DNA of 64,000 bases from F23-D06 sp045132055 (GTDB taxonomy: Bacteria > Bacteroidota > Bacteroidia > Bacteroidales > WCHB1-69). Position numbers and translations under genes: made by a program. The notes beneath the pieces are model-generated. The model searched no databases and had not been told where the DNA came from. It was given only the letters and a program-made list of their open reading frames with translations. The number at the start of each line of letters is the position of its first letter. The stretch's first letter is position 1. Location: contig JBGURP010000030.1 in NCBI GenBank assembly GCA_045132055.1, forward strand, positions 1 through 64,000. Reading direction: 5' to 3'. Of this stretch, positions 1 through 7,550 are shown piece after piece.

Positions 1-234
1 TGGCTTGACGGTGGTGGCAACAATAGCACCAATTTCAGCTTGCTGCCTGGCGGCTGCTACAACGACAACACCGCCCGCTACGAGAACATCCTCGGCAACG
101 CCTACCTGTGGAGCGTGAACACCGCCGACCCAAGCCAGCCCAAGATGTTCTGGGCCGACTGCAAGTGCTACATGTGGCAGGTTGACCAAACCAGCCCCAA
201 CATGGGTTGCAGCGTGAGATGTATCAAGGACTAA
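1..234 (+). CDS. FISUMP-domain secreted protein, C-terminal fragment
   Basis: The reading frame is open from the first base, so the start lies upstream of the window and only about 77 residues are visible. They end in the pattern that closes Fibrobacter succinogenes major paralogous (FISUMP) domains: LPGG, a YLWS-like aromatic segment and a terminal GCSVRCIKD. The gene at 2355 ends in the closely similar LSVRCVKN, so the two are paralogs. The FISUMP family is a secreted or surface domain of unknown biochemical function. A rho-independent terminator follows at 260-289. Confidence 0.75.
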   Translation, partial: WLDGGGNNSTNFSLLPGGCYNDNTARYENILGNAYLWSVNTADPSQPKMFWADCKCYMWQVDQTSPNMGCSVRCIKD

Positions 235-259
235 TCATTGCAATACTAAAAAATCAGAA

Positions 260-289
260 AGAGTCTCCAGCAATGGGGGCTCTTTTTTT
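260..289 (+). terminator. Rho-independent terminator of the first gene
   Basis: AGAGTCTCC (260-268) pairs with GGGGGCTCT (275-283) around a 6-nt loop, with two G-U pairs, followed by six T residues. It lies 25 nt after the stop codon at 234. Confidence 0.8.
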
Positions 290-290
290 A

Positions 291-391
291 GTTAGGAGTT
301 AATAGTTAATAGTTAGCAGTTAGGAGTTAGCAGTTTCTCACTTCTCACTTCTCACTTCTCACTTCTCACTACTAACTATTCACCGCTCACT
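291..391. repeat. Heptamer-type array running into a gene 3' end
   Basis: The left half is built from AGTTAG-type units (GTTAGCA, GTTAGGA) and the right half from CTCACTT/CTAACTA units, so the two halves are roughly complementary and could fold back. The right half runs through the stop codon of the minus-strand gene at 380. The last residues Ser-Glu-Arg and the TGA of that gene are made of the same AGTGAG/GGTGA units. Confidence 0.75.
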
Positions 392-727
392 TTTCTTCGT
401 TATGCTGGATAAGATTTTGAGAATTTCATGGTTGTCATTATTAAGGCTGCTGTACTCTGTGATAGTCAGATATTCGCTTTTGTATAAAACTTCAAGCCAG
501 TAGGCTGTTTCAGCCGCCTCCTTATAGGCTATGTACATTTTAGCGAAGAAATCTTTTTTAGATTGTCCGCATAGTGCCTCGCTGATATTTGCGCCTATAC
601 TAGTTCCACTCCGCAAAATTTGCTTGGACATGATGTATTCGTTTTTATCATCGCGCAAATGCTTGCTCAAACGAACAACCCTCAATGCAAACCTCACACT
701 CAACTCCCTTACGATACTCTCTTTCAT
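380..727 (-). CDS. Four helix bundle protein (S23 / TIGR02436 family)
   Basis: This 115-residue protein matches the 23S rRNA-intervening-sequence (S23) four-helix-bundle family. Typical segments are SKQILRSGTSIGANISEA near residues 35-52 and a downstream EAAETAYWLEVL helix near 70-81. The family forms pentameric bundles and its molecular role is unresolved. Some copies sit inside 23S rRNA intervening sequences, but most, like this one, are free-standing chromosomal genes. No rRNA is present here. It starts at an ATG and has no operon partner. Heptamer arrays lie on both sides, and its final codons are built of the same repeat. Family assignment is firm; function is unknown. Confidence 0.85.
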   Translation of the reverse strand: MKESIVRELSVRFALRVVRLSKHLRDDKNEYIMSKQILRSGTSIGANISEALCGQSKKDFFAKMYIAYKEAAETAYWLEVLYKSEYLTITEYSSLNNDNHEILKILSSITKKSER

Positions 728-757
728 GATTCTACTTTTTTGTTTTCATAAAAATGG

Positions 758-863
758 AAAGATCACTTCTCACTGCTCACTACTAACTACTCACTACTCA
801 CTGCTCACTGCTCACTACTCACTGCTCACTGCTCAATAGAGATGGCCATGGCGCGCCTCTACA
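758..863. repeat. Heptamer array plus degenerate GTAGAGACG palindrome
   Basis: Positions 763-834 are a run of CTCACTG/CTCACTA/CTAACTA heptamers. It is followed at 836-863 by a degenerate copy of the GTAGAGACG...CGTCTCTAC palindrome, centred on CCATGG, that recurs later in the window. This array separates the S23 gene from the Rpn-family gene. Confidence 0.7.
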
Positions 864-892
864 ACAAACGGCGTTTTCTGGAATGGCGGGGA

Positions 893-1792
893 TTATTCCT
901 GCGCCAATGCAAGCACCTCTTCCTCGGTGAGGCCGGAAATTTCCGCGATTAGAGAAGGGGAAAGACCTTTGGCAAGCATGTTCTTGGCGAGGAGGAGGCG
1001 GGCCTCTACAAGTCCTTCTTCTCTGCCCTCATTATGCGCCAGCCTGCGGTTGTACTCAATCGCATCTTTCACATCATCGTACTCCAAAATGCTTTTTTCG
1101 TATTCTTCTTTTTCCATGTCGCTCAATTTTGACAGTTTGCACTCTTCGTACAACTCCCGGAATGTGGTGTCCGCAGCGGGAATGTCGCCGTCCGACATCC
1201 TCCACATGTTCTTGATTGCGTAGCACCATTTCTCCCTTGCGCCGGGAAGTTGCCCGAAATCCGTTTGGGCGGCAAATTTAGTCAAATCTATCAGAACAAA
1301 CGCCACCTTTTCAGAAAATTTTTGGTTTTCGTCGTCTCGCAACGTCACCCGCTGCATGTACCGCTCACTGTCCTTCAGGTCCGCCAGCTCGAAATCCACG
1401 AGTATAATGGAGATCACCTTCGGAAAGTTGTACTTTCGGTCGCCCTTCTTCAGCGAGTTGCTGATGCTGCGCGCCGAATAGGCGATGACCCTGTCGCGGA
1501 TGAACTCCTGGCTCGCCTTCTGCATCTCCACAATGATGCGGTCGTCCTTCTTTGTGCTGCAGAACACGTCGTAAATCAGCCTTTTCTCCTTCTCCAAGAG
1601 CCCGAGTTGTTCTGTCGGTCTGTAGTCGATGTCCCGGATGGTTCCTATATATTCTTTCAGAAATGCGTTCAGGAACCGGATGAGGTTCTTCTTGTATGCC
1701 TCCGTTCCAAATATCCGCTTGAAACCAAAGTCGGTCAACAGGTTGATGGTTGTGCTCTCAAGGCGGGCATTTTCGCTAACTTCATTCTCCAT
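893..1792 (-). CDS. Rpn family recombination-promoting nuclease / PD-(D/E)XK putative transposase
   Basis: This 299-residue protein has the N-terminal LLTDFGFKRIFG motif of the PDDEXK_2 / Rpn family. The nuclease core lies near residues 75-100, with DVFCSTKKDDRIIVEMQ giving the D...(E)xQ active-site arrangement. The C-terminal half is charged and helical (EEYEKSILEYDDVKDAIEYNRRL, then a short LSPSLIAEISGL helix-turn-helix-like tail), which is typical of this family. Rpn proteins are DNA endonucleases, found in many copies in Bacteroidota, that promote RecA-independent recombination. I chose the ATG at 1792 because the -7 box at 1835-1842 overlaps the upstream in-frame alternative start at 1837. 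It stands alone between repeat arrays. Confidence 0.85.
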   Translation of the reverse strand: MENEVSENARLESTTINLLTDFGFKRIFGTEAYKKNLIRFLNAFLKEYIGTIRDIDYRPTEQLGLLEKEKRLIYDVFCSTKKDDRIIVEMQKASQEFIRDRVIAYSARSISNSLKKGDRKYNFPKVISIILVDFELADLKDSERYMQRVTLRDDENQKFSEKVAFVLIDLTKFAAQTDFGQLPGAREKWCYAIKNMWRMSDGDIPAADTTFRELYEECKLSKLSDMEKEEYEKSILEYDDVKDAIEYNRRLAHNEGREEGLVEARLLLAKNMLAKGLSPSLIAEISGLTEEEVLALAQE

Positions 1793-1834
1793 AATATTTT
1801 GTTTTTTGAGTGAATTAATAATAGAAACTGGCCG

Positions 1835-1842
1835 CAAAGATA
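1835..1842 (-). promoter_or_regulatory. -7 promoter box of the Rpn-family gene
   Basis: CAAAGATA on the plus strand reads TATCTTTG on the minus strand, matching TAnnTTTG. It lies 42 nt upstream of the ATG at 1792. Confidence 0.6.
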
Positions 1843-2354
1843 CAACACCCGAACTGCTTTTTCAAGGGGCAATATCTGCTATTTTATTGAAAAACAAAAC
1901 GTTGAAAAGATGCAAGTTTCAGACAAGAAATGACAGGGTTTGGTTCAGGAACCTACAAATTTGCCAGAAAACAGGTTTTGGGAGGTGGGGGGCGAAAGTT
2001 GGGAGTTAGGAGTTAGCAGTTAGAAGTTAGAAGTTAGAAGTTAGAAGTTAGAAGTTTATCACTACTAACTACTCACTACTCACTGCTCACTGCTCACTAC
2101 TAACTACTCACTGCTCACTTCTCACTTCTTCCGTCGCAGAAAATGACAAAATTCCAGTAACAAATCACCGGCACAAACGTAAGAAAAATACAATCCTCAA
2201 GTGGGTGTTGATTAAACATGTGTATATTTTTGCAAATGTAACGGAATTTTTATTATTTTTGCACCAGTTTGCCTTGTAAGTGTAAAATGATTAAATCCTT
2301 GCATTTCAACAACTTACATCGCTAATTCTGAATATTAAAATACAAATTGATAAT
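1843..2354. other. Intergenic region with a large heptamer array
   Basis: There is no credible gene here. Positions 1998-2054 are repeated GTTAGAA/GTTAGCA units, and 2057-2130 are the complementary-looking CTCACTA/CTAACTA/CTCACTG units, together a potential long imperfect hairpin. The last 130 bases are AT-rich and carry the promoter of the gene at 2355. Confidence 0.7.
2225..2261 (+). promoter_or_regulatory. Promoter of the FISUMP gene
   Basis: Two copies of TATTTTTG (2225-2232 and 2254-2261) match the Bacteroidota -7 consensus TAnnTTTG. The TTTTTG of the first copy could serve as the -33 element of the second, at a spacing of 21 nt. Confidence 0.55.
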
Positions 2355-3614
2355 ATGACACGGAAATTATTATTTGTTTTTTTGACCATGACCTCTGTGG
2401 CGATGCTTCACGCCCAGACCGACTTCGCGCACGGTTTCAACGCAGGCGGCGGTATGGCCGGCAATGTCAGTTACTCTTACGGTAACCTGTTCTACAGCCA
2501 ACCAGCCAGCGCTAACCTGTCCGCCAGCGAAGGTGTCATGCACGCACAAATGATCCGCAAGGACATGGATCTGGCCGGATGCCAGAACTCTTATGAAGTC
2601 AGCCCGACACACGTGAAAGACACATCCAAATTCTTCTTGGGCTACGACGGCGAAGAAATGGTATTCGACGGCAACACCATCTACGTGTTCCCCGCCGGCA
2701 CCTACGACTCCACCGGTTACGACGCGCTGCACTACAACTGGGACGCCCAGTACAACTACGACAGTATCACCACGCTGATACTGAATGTATGGCCCATCTA
2801 TGAACTGTGGGACACATTATATCTGGATTCCACAGAGATTGTTACGGACTACGCGCATAATGTCCTGCACATCCCGACCAGCATTGACCAGCCTTTGCAC
2901 GGCGGTCCCAACAAATACTATCTGGTGACTAAAGCACACGATTGCGACAGCATTCAACATTTCTTCGTGAACCTCTGTGGTGGTCTCATCGCAGATGGCA
3001 ATGGCAACAAATACCATTCCTTGTACGTGGGCGATATACCACATCGTTACTGCTGGACTGCCCGCAACTTGCACAATACGCTCGATGCGGAGGGCAACGA
3101 CATTCCCAGCATGATTTACAAAGCCCCATTGCACGACAATGAACAGGAAAACCTCGATACCTACGGCCGCCTCTACACATGGTACGCAGCGGTGGGCCTT
3201 CCTGAAAATAGTGAAGCGCAGCCTGCCACCACCAACAATGGCGGTTTCGTGACCGGTATCTGCCCCAAGGGATGGCATATTCCCGATTATGACAATATCA
3301 CCTCCCTGTCGCTCATCAATGCATTTGACCTCATGGCCGACACCTTATGGTTGATACCCGGCACCAACGCTACAGGATTCTACGCCCTTCCCGCAGGTTA
3401 TTACAACGCTTACAACATGAGATTTGAAAGCCTGCTCGGTCACACCTCCTACTGGAGCACAGTTCAGGTGAACACCACCATATACCAAACCTGTACGCTC
3501 TCCTTCGGCTGTGATTATGTTGGCAAAAACGATTTCCTCGCCAATAACGGACTAAGCGTGCGCTGCGTCAAAAACGAGATATTTGACGATGACGGCAACG
3601 AACTTAATGACTAA
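2355..3614 (+). CDS. FISUMP-domain secreted protein
   Basis: This 419-residue protein begins with a signal peptide (MTRKLLFVFL..., cleavage after HAQ near residue 21). The N-terminal half is Thr/Tyr/Asp-rich with no recognised domain. The C-terminal FISUMP domain (about residues 225-410) shows YGRLYTWYAA, GICPKGWHIP, ALPAGYYN, SYWST and a terminal LSVRCVKN. No T9SS sorting domain is visible, so it may be periplasmic or exported by another route. It is a paralog of the fragment at 1-234, and the two flank the repeat-rich island. It converges on xseA with only 15 nt between stop codons. The family is recognised; its function is unknown. Confidence 0.8.
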   Translation: MTRKLLFVFLTMTSVAMLHAQTDFAHGFNAGGGMAGNVSYSYGNLFYSQPASANLSASEGVMHAQMIRKDMDLAGCQNSYEVSPTHVKDTSKFFLGYDGEEMVFDGNTIYVFPAGTYDSTGYDALHYNWDAQYNYDSITTLILNVWPIYELWDTLYLDSTEIVTDYAHNVLHIPTSIDQPLHGGPNKYYLVTKAHDCDSIQHFFVNLCGGLIADGNGNKYHSLYVGDIPHRYCWTARNLHNTLDAEGNDIPSMIYKAPLHDNEQENLDTYGRLYTWYAAVGLPENSEAQPATTNNGGFVTGICPKGWHIPDYDNITSLSLINAFDLMADTLWLIPGTNATGFYALPAGYYNAYNMRFESLLGHTSYWSTVQVNTTIYQTCTLSFGCDYVGKNDFLANNGLSVRCVKNEIFDDDGNELND

Positions 3615-3629
3615 TTAACATATTAAGAG

Positions 3630-4823
3630 TTACTGGCGCACCACACTCGTCACTTCGCCCTCGTAAACCTGCGTTTGCAATTCATCGCCAGACTTGAGGT
3701 TTGTCGCGTTGGTGATGACCTTGCCGTTGTGCCGCGTGATACTGAATCCACGCTTGAGAATATTGTCGGGATGGAGAAGTCTCACTTTCTCTTCCATCAC
3801 CCCTACCCTGCCCTGCTGCTCGGTCAACCGCACGACAGGCAACATGCGAACTGCCTCCGTCATCCGCAACAACTTGGCCTGTTCATCCACTAACAAACGT
3901 CTCGAAACTTCCACTATTCGGCTCTGGCACTCTTGCACCTTCTCATCGAAGGTCTGGAAATAGCCGATGAGCGCGAAAGCCACATCCGTGGGCGTGATAT
4001 TGTAGGTGTGCGCCACCATGTCCGTGACACTGAGGTTGGTGGAGTGCCCGATACCCGTAAGCACTGGCAACGGGAAGGTGGCCACGCGATGCGCCATCTC
4101 ATACTCGTCATAGCAGCTGAGGCCCACATCGCCGCCACCACCACGCACAATCACCACACAATCAAATTCCTGCTGCCGCAGCTCTATCTCTGCCAAACGG
4201 CCCGTGATGCCCACAATGGCCTTGTCGCCTTGCAGGATGGATGGAAATAACTCTGTAACAAAACGATAGCCATAGCGGTTGCCATTCAACGTGGTGATAA
4301 AGTCGCTATATCCTTTGCTGGTCTCCACCGAAATCACGGCAATGCGCTTGGGCAATAGTGGCATCTCCAAGTTCTTGTTACGTGTAAACACGCCCTCTTT
4401 CTTCAATCGCTCGATAACCGCGTTGCGGTTCTTCACCATCTCGCCTAACGTGTACGTGGGCTCTATGTCCTCAATGTGCAACGCCAACCCATGCTTTGGA
4501 CTGAACTCGATGCGGGCCAGGCACAAGATGCTGATGTTCTCTTTCAACGGATTGCCGGTTATCTGGACAAAACGGTCATTGATGCGCTGGTAGTTGGCCG
4601 CCCAGATGATGGCCCTCATCTCGGCCTTGATGGCGTTGCCCTCCTTCTCCACCAACTCGGGATAGCAATGCCCGCTGTGGGGATAGAAGTTGAGCTTCAA
4701 GATCTCCGCCTTGATGAAATAAGGCTGCGGATAGGTGCGCTCCACTACCTTGTGCAGGCTGAGCGCAATTTCCGACAGCGAATAGACCGGATGGTCGTGA
4801 AAAGTCTCCCGTTTGGTTTCCAT
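3630..4823 (-). CDS. xseA: Exodeoxyribonuclease VII large subunit
   Basis: This 397-residue protein has the OB-fold nucleic-acid-binding N-terminus (VYSLSEIALSLHKVVE... about residues 13-110). The ExoVII catalytic domain follows, with PKRIAVISVETSKGYSDF near 160, VVIVRGGGGDVGLSCYDEYEMA near 225 and GIGHSTNLSVTDMVAHTYNITPTDVAF near 263. The enzyme degrades single-stranded DNA to oligonucleotides together with XseB. No xseB follows, because the gene ends against the convergent FISUMP gene. It starts with an ATG 2 nt after the pyrC stop, so the two are almost certainly co-transcribed. The length is normal for Bacteroidota XseA. Confidence 0.95.
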   Translation of the reverse strand: METKRETFHDHPVYSLSEIALSLHKVVERTYPQPYFIKAEILKLNFYPHSGHCYPELVEKEGNAIKAEMRAIIWAANYQRINDRFVQITGNPLKENISILCLARIEFSPKHGLALHIEDIEPTYTLGEMVKNRNAVIERLKKEGVFTRNKNLEMPLLPKRIAVISVETSKGYSDFITTLNGNRYGYRFVTELFPSILQGDKAIVGITGRLAEIELRQQEFDCVVIVRGGGGDVGLSCYDEYEMAHRVATFPLPVLTGIGHSTNLSVTDMVAHTYNITPTDVAFALIGYFQTFDEKVQECQSRIVEVSRRLLVDEQAKLLRMTEAVRMLPVVRLTEQQGRVGVMEEKVRLLHPDNILKRGFSITRHNGKVITNATNLKSGDELQTQVYEGEVTSVVRQ

Positions 4824-4825
4824 CG

Positions 4826-6004
4826 TTATGCTTTATAGACAGTTTTGCCCTCACGGATGGTTTCAAGCACCTTGCCCCACACCTGCTGACCTTCAAACGG
4901 CGTATTCTTGCCCCTGGAGGCAAACTCCTCGGCACGGATGGTGTATGGCTCGTTCAAATCCACTTTCACAAAATCGGCCTTCATGCCCACCTTGAACGCG
5001 CCCTTGTTCACACGCATCATGGCCGAAGGGGTCGTGGACATCAGCTTCACCAGCTGGTTCAGGGTTAGATAGCCGCCACGCACCAGCTTGGTGTAGCAGA
5101 GCGCGAATGCCGTCTCAATGCCGGAGATGCCGTTGGCTCCGTTGGCCTTGTCCTCAGGTGTGTGCGGCGCATGGTCCGTGCTGATGGCATCCACGGTGCC
5201 GTCCTGCATGCCTTTGATGAGCGCATCAATGTCGGCATCACTGCGGAATGGCGGCGCCACGCGGTAATAGTTGGCCTGCTCGGCGTTGAAATAGATGTGA
5301 TGCGGGCACACTTCGCATGACACGCGCAAGCCCTTAGCCTTGGCCTCAGCGATGGCTGTAATGGCCTCTATCGTGCTCACATGGCAGAAATGGATGCTGC
5401 CACCCGTCTTCTCGCAAAGCTTCAAATCGCGGAAGGTCATGGCGTTTTCGGCCATGCGCAAATCTTGCGGGCTATAGCGGGCATCCTCCTCGTGCGCCAT
5501 GATGAGAAAGTCCTTCTCCTTGCAGATATTGAAAATCTCCTCCATCACGTCGTCGCGGTTCACGCCCTTGCCGTCATCGGAAACAAAAGGAATGGTGCCG
5601 GCGGGTATGCTCCGGAGGTGTGAGCAGTCTTGCCCCTGCTCATTGAGGGTCATGCTGACCACCTGGTTGGCATGGATGAGGTGGAGCGCAGCAATGCGGT
5701 CTTCCACTTCGCGGGCTTGCGCCACGCTGCTGACTACAGGAAGCGTATTGGGCATCAGGTTCACGGCCGTGTAACCGCCACGTACCGCCGCCCTGCTGCC
5801 CGACGCCACGTCCTCCTTGTAGGTAAATCCGGGATCGCGGAAGTGTGCATGCAAGTCAGTGAAAGCCGGCAAAAGGACCGGCTGCGCGGGATCGGGCCGC
5901 TCGTCCAAAATCGTCACCTCCTGTATAAGACCGTTCTCTACTACCAAATTGGCGAGAGTATCTACTGTATCGTCAATAATGTGAATATTCTGTAATTTCA
6001 TCAT
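4826..6004 (-). CDS. pyrC: Dihydroorotase
   Basis: This 392-residue amidohydrolase catalyses reversible cyclisation of carbamoyl-aspartate to dihydroorotate in pyrimidine synthesis. The metal-binding DLHAHFRDPG motif has His52 and His54. Other hallmarks are GGYTAVNLMPNT near 76, the CEVCPHH segment, and STDHAPHTPEDK carrying the catalytic aspartate. The C-terminus (GMKADFVKVDL, then NTPFEGQQVWGKV) is that of class I dihydroorotases, so this is the Bacteroidota form rather than the enterobacterial class II enzyme. It is the first gene of a two-gene unit with xseA. A -7 box lies 40 nt upstream. Confidence 0.95.
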   Translation of the reverse strand: MMKLQNIHIIDDTVDTLANLVVENGLIQEVTILDERPDPAQPVLLPAFTDLHAHFRDPGFTYKEDVASGSRAAVRGGYTAVNLMPNTLPVVSSVAQAREVEDRIAALHLIHANQVVSMTLNEQGQDCSHLRSIPAGTIPFVSDDGKGVNRDDVMEEIFNICKEKDFLIMAHEEDARYSPQDLRMAENAMTFRDLKLCEKTGGSIHFCHVSTIEAITAIAEAKAKGLRVSCEVCPHHIYFNAEQANYYRVAPPFRSDADIDALIKGMQDGTVDAISTDHAPHTPEDKANGANGISGIETAFALCYTKLVRGGYLTLNQLVKLMSTTPSAMMRVNKGAFKVGMKADFVKVDLNEPYTIRAEEFASRGKNTPFEGQQVWGKVLETIREGKTVYKA

Positions 6005-6043
6005 TTATATGCAAAATATGACCATAAAAACCAATTGGAGCTG

Positions 6044-6051
6044 CAAAGATA
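6044..6051 (-). promoter_or_regulatory. -7 promoter box of pyrC-xseA
   Basis: CAAAGATA reads TATCTTTG on the minus strand, 39 nt upstream of the pyrC ATG. Confidence 0.65.
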
Positions 6052-6104
6052 CTGTTTTTCCCCTTTACTCTTGCAGTCACATCATTTTCATTATTGATAG
6101 TGTG

Positions 6105-6505
6105 TGGCTTTCGCGGCGGGAAGGTACACTTCTTCGGCGCAGACCAGTCTCGCGCCGCGAGTGGCCCTACGCACGCATCTCCTCCCCCACACTGCGACCT
6201 TCGGCCTTGTATGGGGTTATTAAAATAGTATTCCTCCGGAATACATTCCTATGGTGCAAAACGCATTCTTTGGATAACGACCTCAAAGAGGTCATTTTCC
6301 AATAACACTAGACTCACCAATACTCAGGGGTACACACCAATGGAGCAGAACGCAATCTCAGGTAACGGTCTCGAAGAGACCACATTCTATTAACCCCAGA
6401 TAAGCGTAGCGTAATCTGGGGAGGATAGCCGCATCCAAAAACCCGCCGCGGTGCGGGAATAACTTGCCCCGAAGCGCCCAATCTGCTCACCGCGGAACAG
6501 AATGA
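6105..6505. other. Structured non-coding element, copy A
   Basis: No credible gene lies between the pyrC promoter and mscL. The stretch is a chain of hairpins: ATTCC/GGAAT at 6231-6243, GACCTC/GAGGTC at 6280-6294, GGTCTC/GAGACC at 6367-6381 and CCCCAGAT/ATCTGGGG at 6394-6421 around the loop AAGCGTAGCGTA. The same arrangement, with matching end sequences (CTTTCGCGGCG on the left; CCGAAGC and a CCGCGG-rich segment on the right), recurs at about 46983-47278. It may be a non-autonomous mobile element or a structured RNA. Confidence 0.6.
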
Positions 6506-6572
6506 CTATAGCTGATGCAAACTAACCTACTGAAATCAAAGGAATCACATGGCGATAAGGAATAATCCCAAC

Positions 6573-6608
6573 AAAAAAGGGAGAAGTCGTTTGACTTCTC
6601 CCTTTTTT
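6573..6608 (-). terminator. Terminator of mscL
   Basis: A perfect 10-bp stem, GGGAGAAGTC/GACTTCTCCC (6579-6602) with a GTTT loop, is flanked by six A residues before and six T residues after. It can therefore end transcription in both directions; it lies 18 nt after the mscL stop. Confidence 0.85.
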
Positions 6609-6626
6609 CATTTATACGAATCGCGA

Positions 6627-7061
6627 TTATTTCTGCTTGAGAATGTCGCGGATTTCGGTAAGGAGCACTTCCTCCTTCGTCGGTTCGGGAGCCGGCGCCG
6701 GAGTCTCTTCCTCTTTCTTCTTGGCCAAGGACGTAGCCTTGTTGATGAGCTTGATCACACCGAAAATACAAAGGGCTACGATAATGAAGTCCACTGTAGT
6801 CTGGATGAAGTTGCCGTAGTGCAACGTGACAGCCTCCTTGATCACTTCGCCGCCCTCGCCCAGCTTCGGGGCACGCAAAGTAGCCGACAAAGTCGTGAAA
6901 TCCACATTGCCGATCAAAGCACCGACCAACGGCATCAGAATGTCGTTCACCAAAGAGGTGACAATCTTGCCGAATGCACCACCGATGATCACACCGATGG
7001 CCATATCCATGACATTGCCCTTCATGGCAAAGTCCTTAAACTCTTGGAAAAACTTTTTCAT
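6627..7061 (-). CDS. mscL: Large-conductance mechanosensitive channel
   Basis: This 144-residue protein is MscL, which opens in the inner membrane as a homopentamer to release solutes during osmotic downshock. The N-terminal FFQEFKDFAMKGNVMDMAIGVIIGGAFGKIVTSLVNDILMP holds the amphipathic S1 helix and the pore-lining TM1 (about residues 15-45). TM2 (VDFIIVALCIFGVIKLINK) lies near 82-100. A cytoplasmic Glu/Pro/Ala-rich linker and the C-terminal helix EVLLTEIRDILKQK follow. I chose the ATG at 7061, which gives the canonical N-terminus; an upstream in-frame extension would run into the promoter. It is divergent from the SRPBCC gene. Confidence 0.95.
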   Translation of the reverse strand: MKKFFQEFKDFAMKGNVMDMAIGVIIGGAFGKIVTSLVNDILMPLVGALIGNVDFTTLSATLRAPKLGEGGEVIKEAVTLHYGNFIQTTVDFIIVALCIFGVIKLINKATSLAKKKEEETPAPAPEPTKEEVLLTEIRDILKQK

Positions 7062-7098
7062 AGCGTTTGAGATTTTAGTTAATACTGTATTGAAAACG

Positions 7099-7106
7099 CA
7101 AAAGTA
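7099..7106 (-). promoter_or_regulatory. -7 promoter box of mscL
   Basis: CAAAAGTA reads TACTTTTG on the minus strand, 37 nt upstream of the mscL ATG. It lies 12 nt from the oppositely facing box at 7119-7126, so the two promoters overlap. Confidence 0.6.
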
Positions 7107-7118
7107 CAAAAAAAGAAC

Positions 7119-7126
7119 TATCTTTG
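7119..7126 (+). promoter_or_regulatory. -7 promoter box of the SRPBCC-lptB unit
   Basis: TATCTTTG matches TAnnTTTG and lies 18 nt before the ATG at 7145. This supports that ATG over an in-frame alternative at 7124 that sits inside the box. Confidence 0.6.
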
Positions 7127-7144
7127 CACGCAATAAAAAAATCT

Positions 7145-7549
7145 ATGAAAATCACTAGCAACAAAGAAACCTTCGCTGCCACACCGGAGAAAGTCTTCAA
7201 TGTACTGATCGGCTTCGCAAAAACCGAACAGGTACCTTCTATACCTCAGGTTTCCGACTGGAAAAACCTGGAAAATGGCTGTCAGTTCACTATTGCCAAC
7301 ATGCTTACCTGCAGCATGCTGCTCACCGACCAGGCGCCTTTCTCCCGAGTAGTTTACCAAATAGGCACGGACAAAGGCATCTCCGCCAACGCCACCTTCC
7401 ATATCCATGATTTGGGCGACCAGTGCGAGGTGCAGATCGAGGCGGAGACAGACGCTCCCCTATTCATGCAAGCCATGATCAAAACCCCGATAGAACAAGC
7501 TATGAACAAAGGACTTGCCAAACTCAAGGAGATGGCAGAAAGGATGTAA
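7145..7549 (+). CDS. SRPBCC / START-like domain protein
   Basis: This 134-residue protein has the pattern of a small SRPBCC (Bet v 1/polyketide-cyclase-like) domain. It begins with a strand and then TPEKVFNVLIGF, passes through CEVQIEAETDAP, and closes with a long C-terminal helix (QAMNKGLAKLKEMAERM). Such proteins form a hydrophobic cavity and bind lipids or other apolar ligands; the ligand cannot be read from the sequence. It has no signal peptide, so it is cytoplasmic. Its stop codon is 1 nt before the lptB start, which implies translational coupling to the LPS-export ATPase. A role in handling a lipid substrate is only inference. Confidence 0.7.
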   Translation: MKITSNKETFAATPEKVFNVLIGFAKTEQVPSIPQVSDWKNLENGCQFTIANMLTCSMLLTDQAPFSRVVYQIGTDKGISANATFHIHDLGDQCEVQIEAETDAPLFMQAMIKTPIEQAMNKGLAKLKEMAERM

Positions 7550-7550
7550 T

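Noticed and set aside
893..1792. A complete insertion sequence around the Rpn-family gene
   Set aside because: No terminal inverted repeats or target-site duplication bracket the gene; Rpn proteins are not classical IS transposases.
6009..6305. A 98-codon open frame in structured element A
   Set aside because: It overlaps hairpins and the pyrC promoter; copy B does not preserve the frame.
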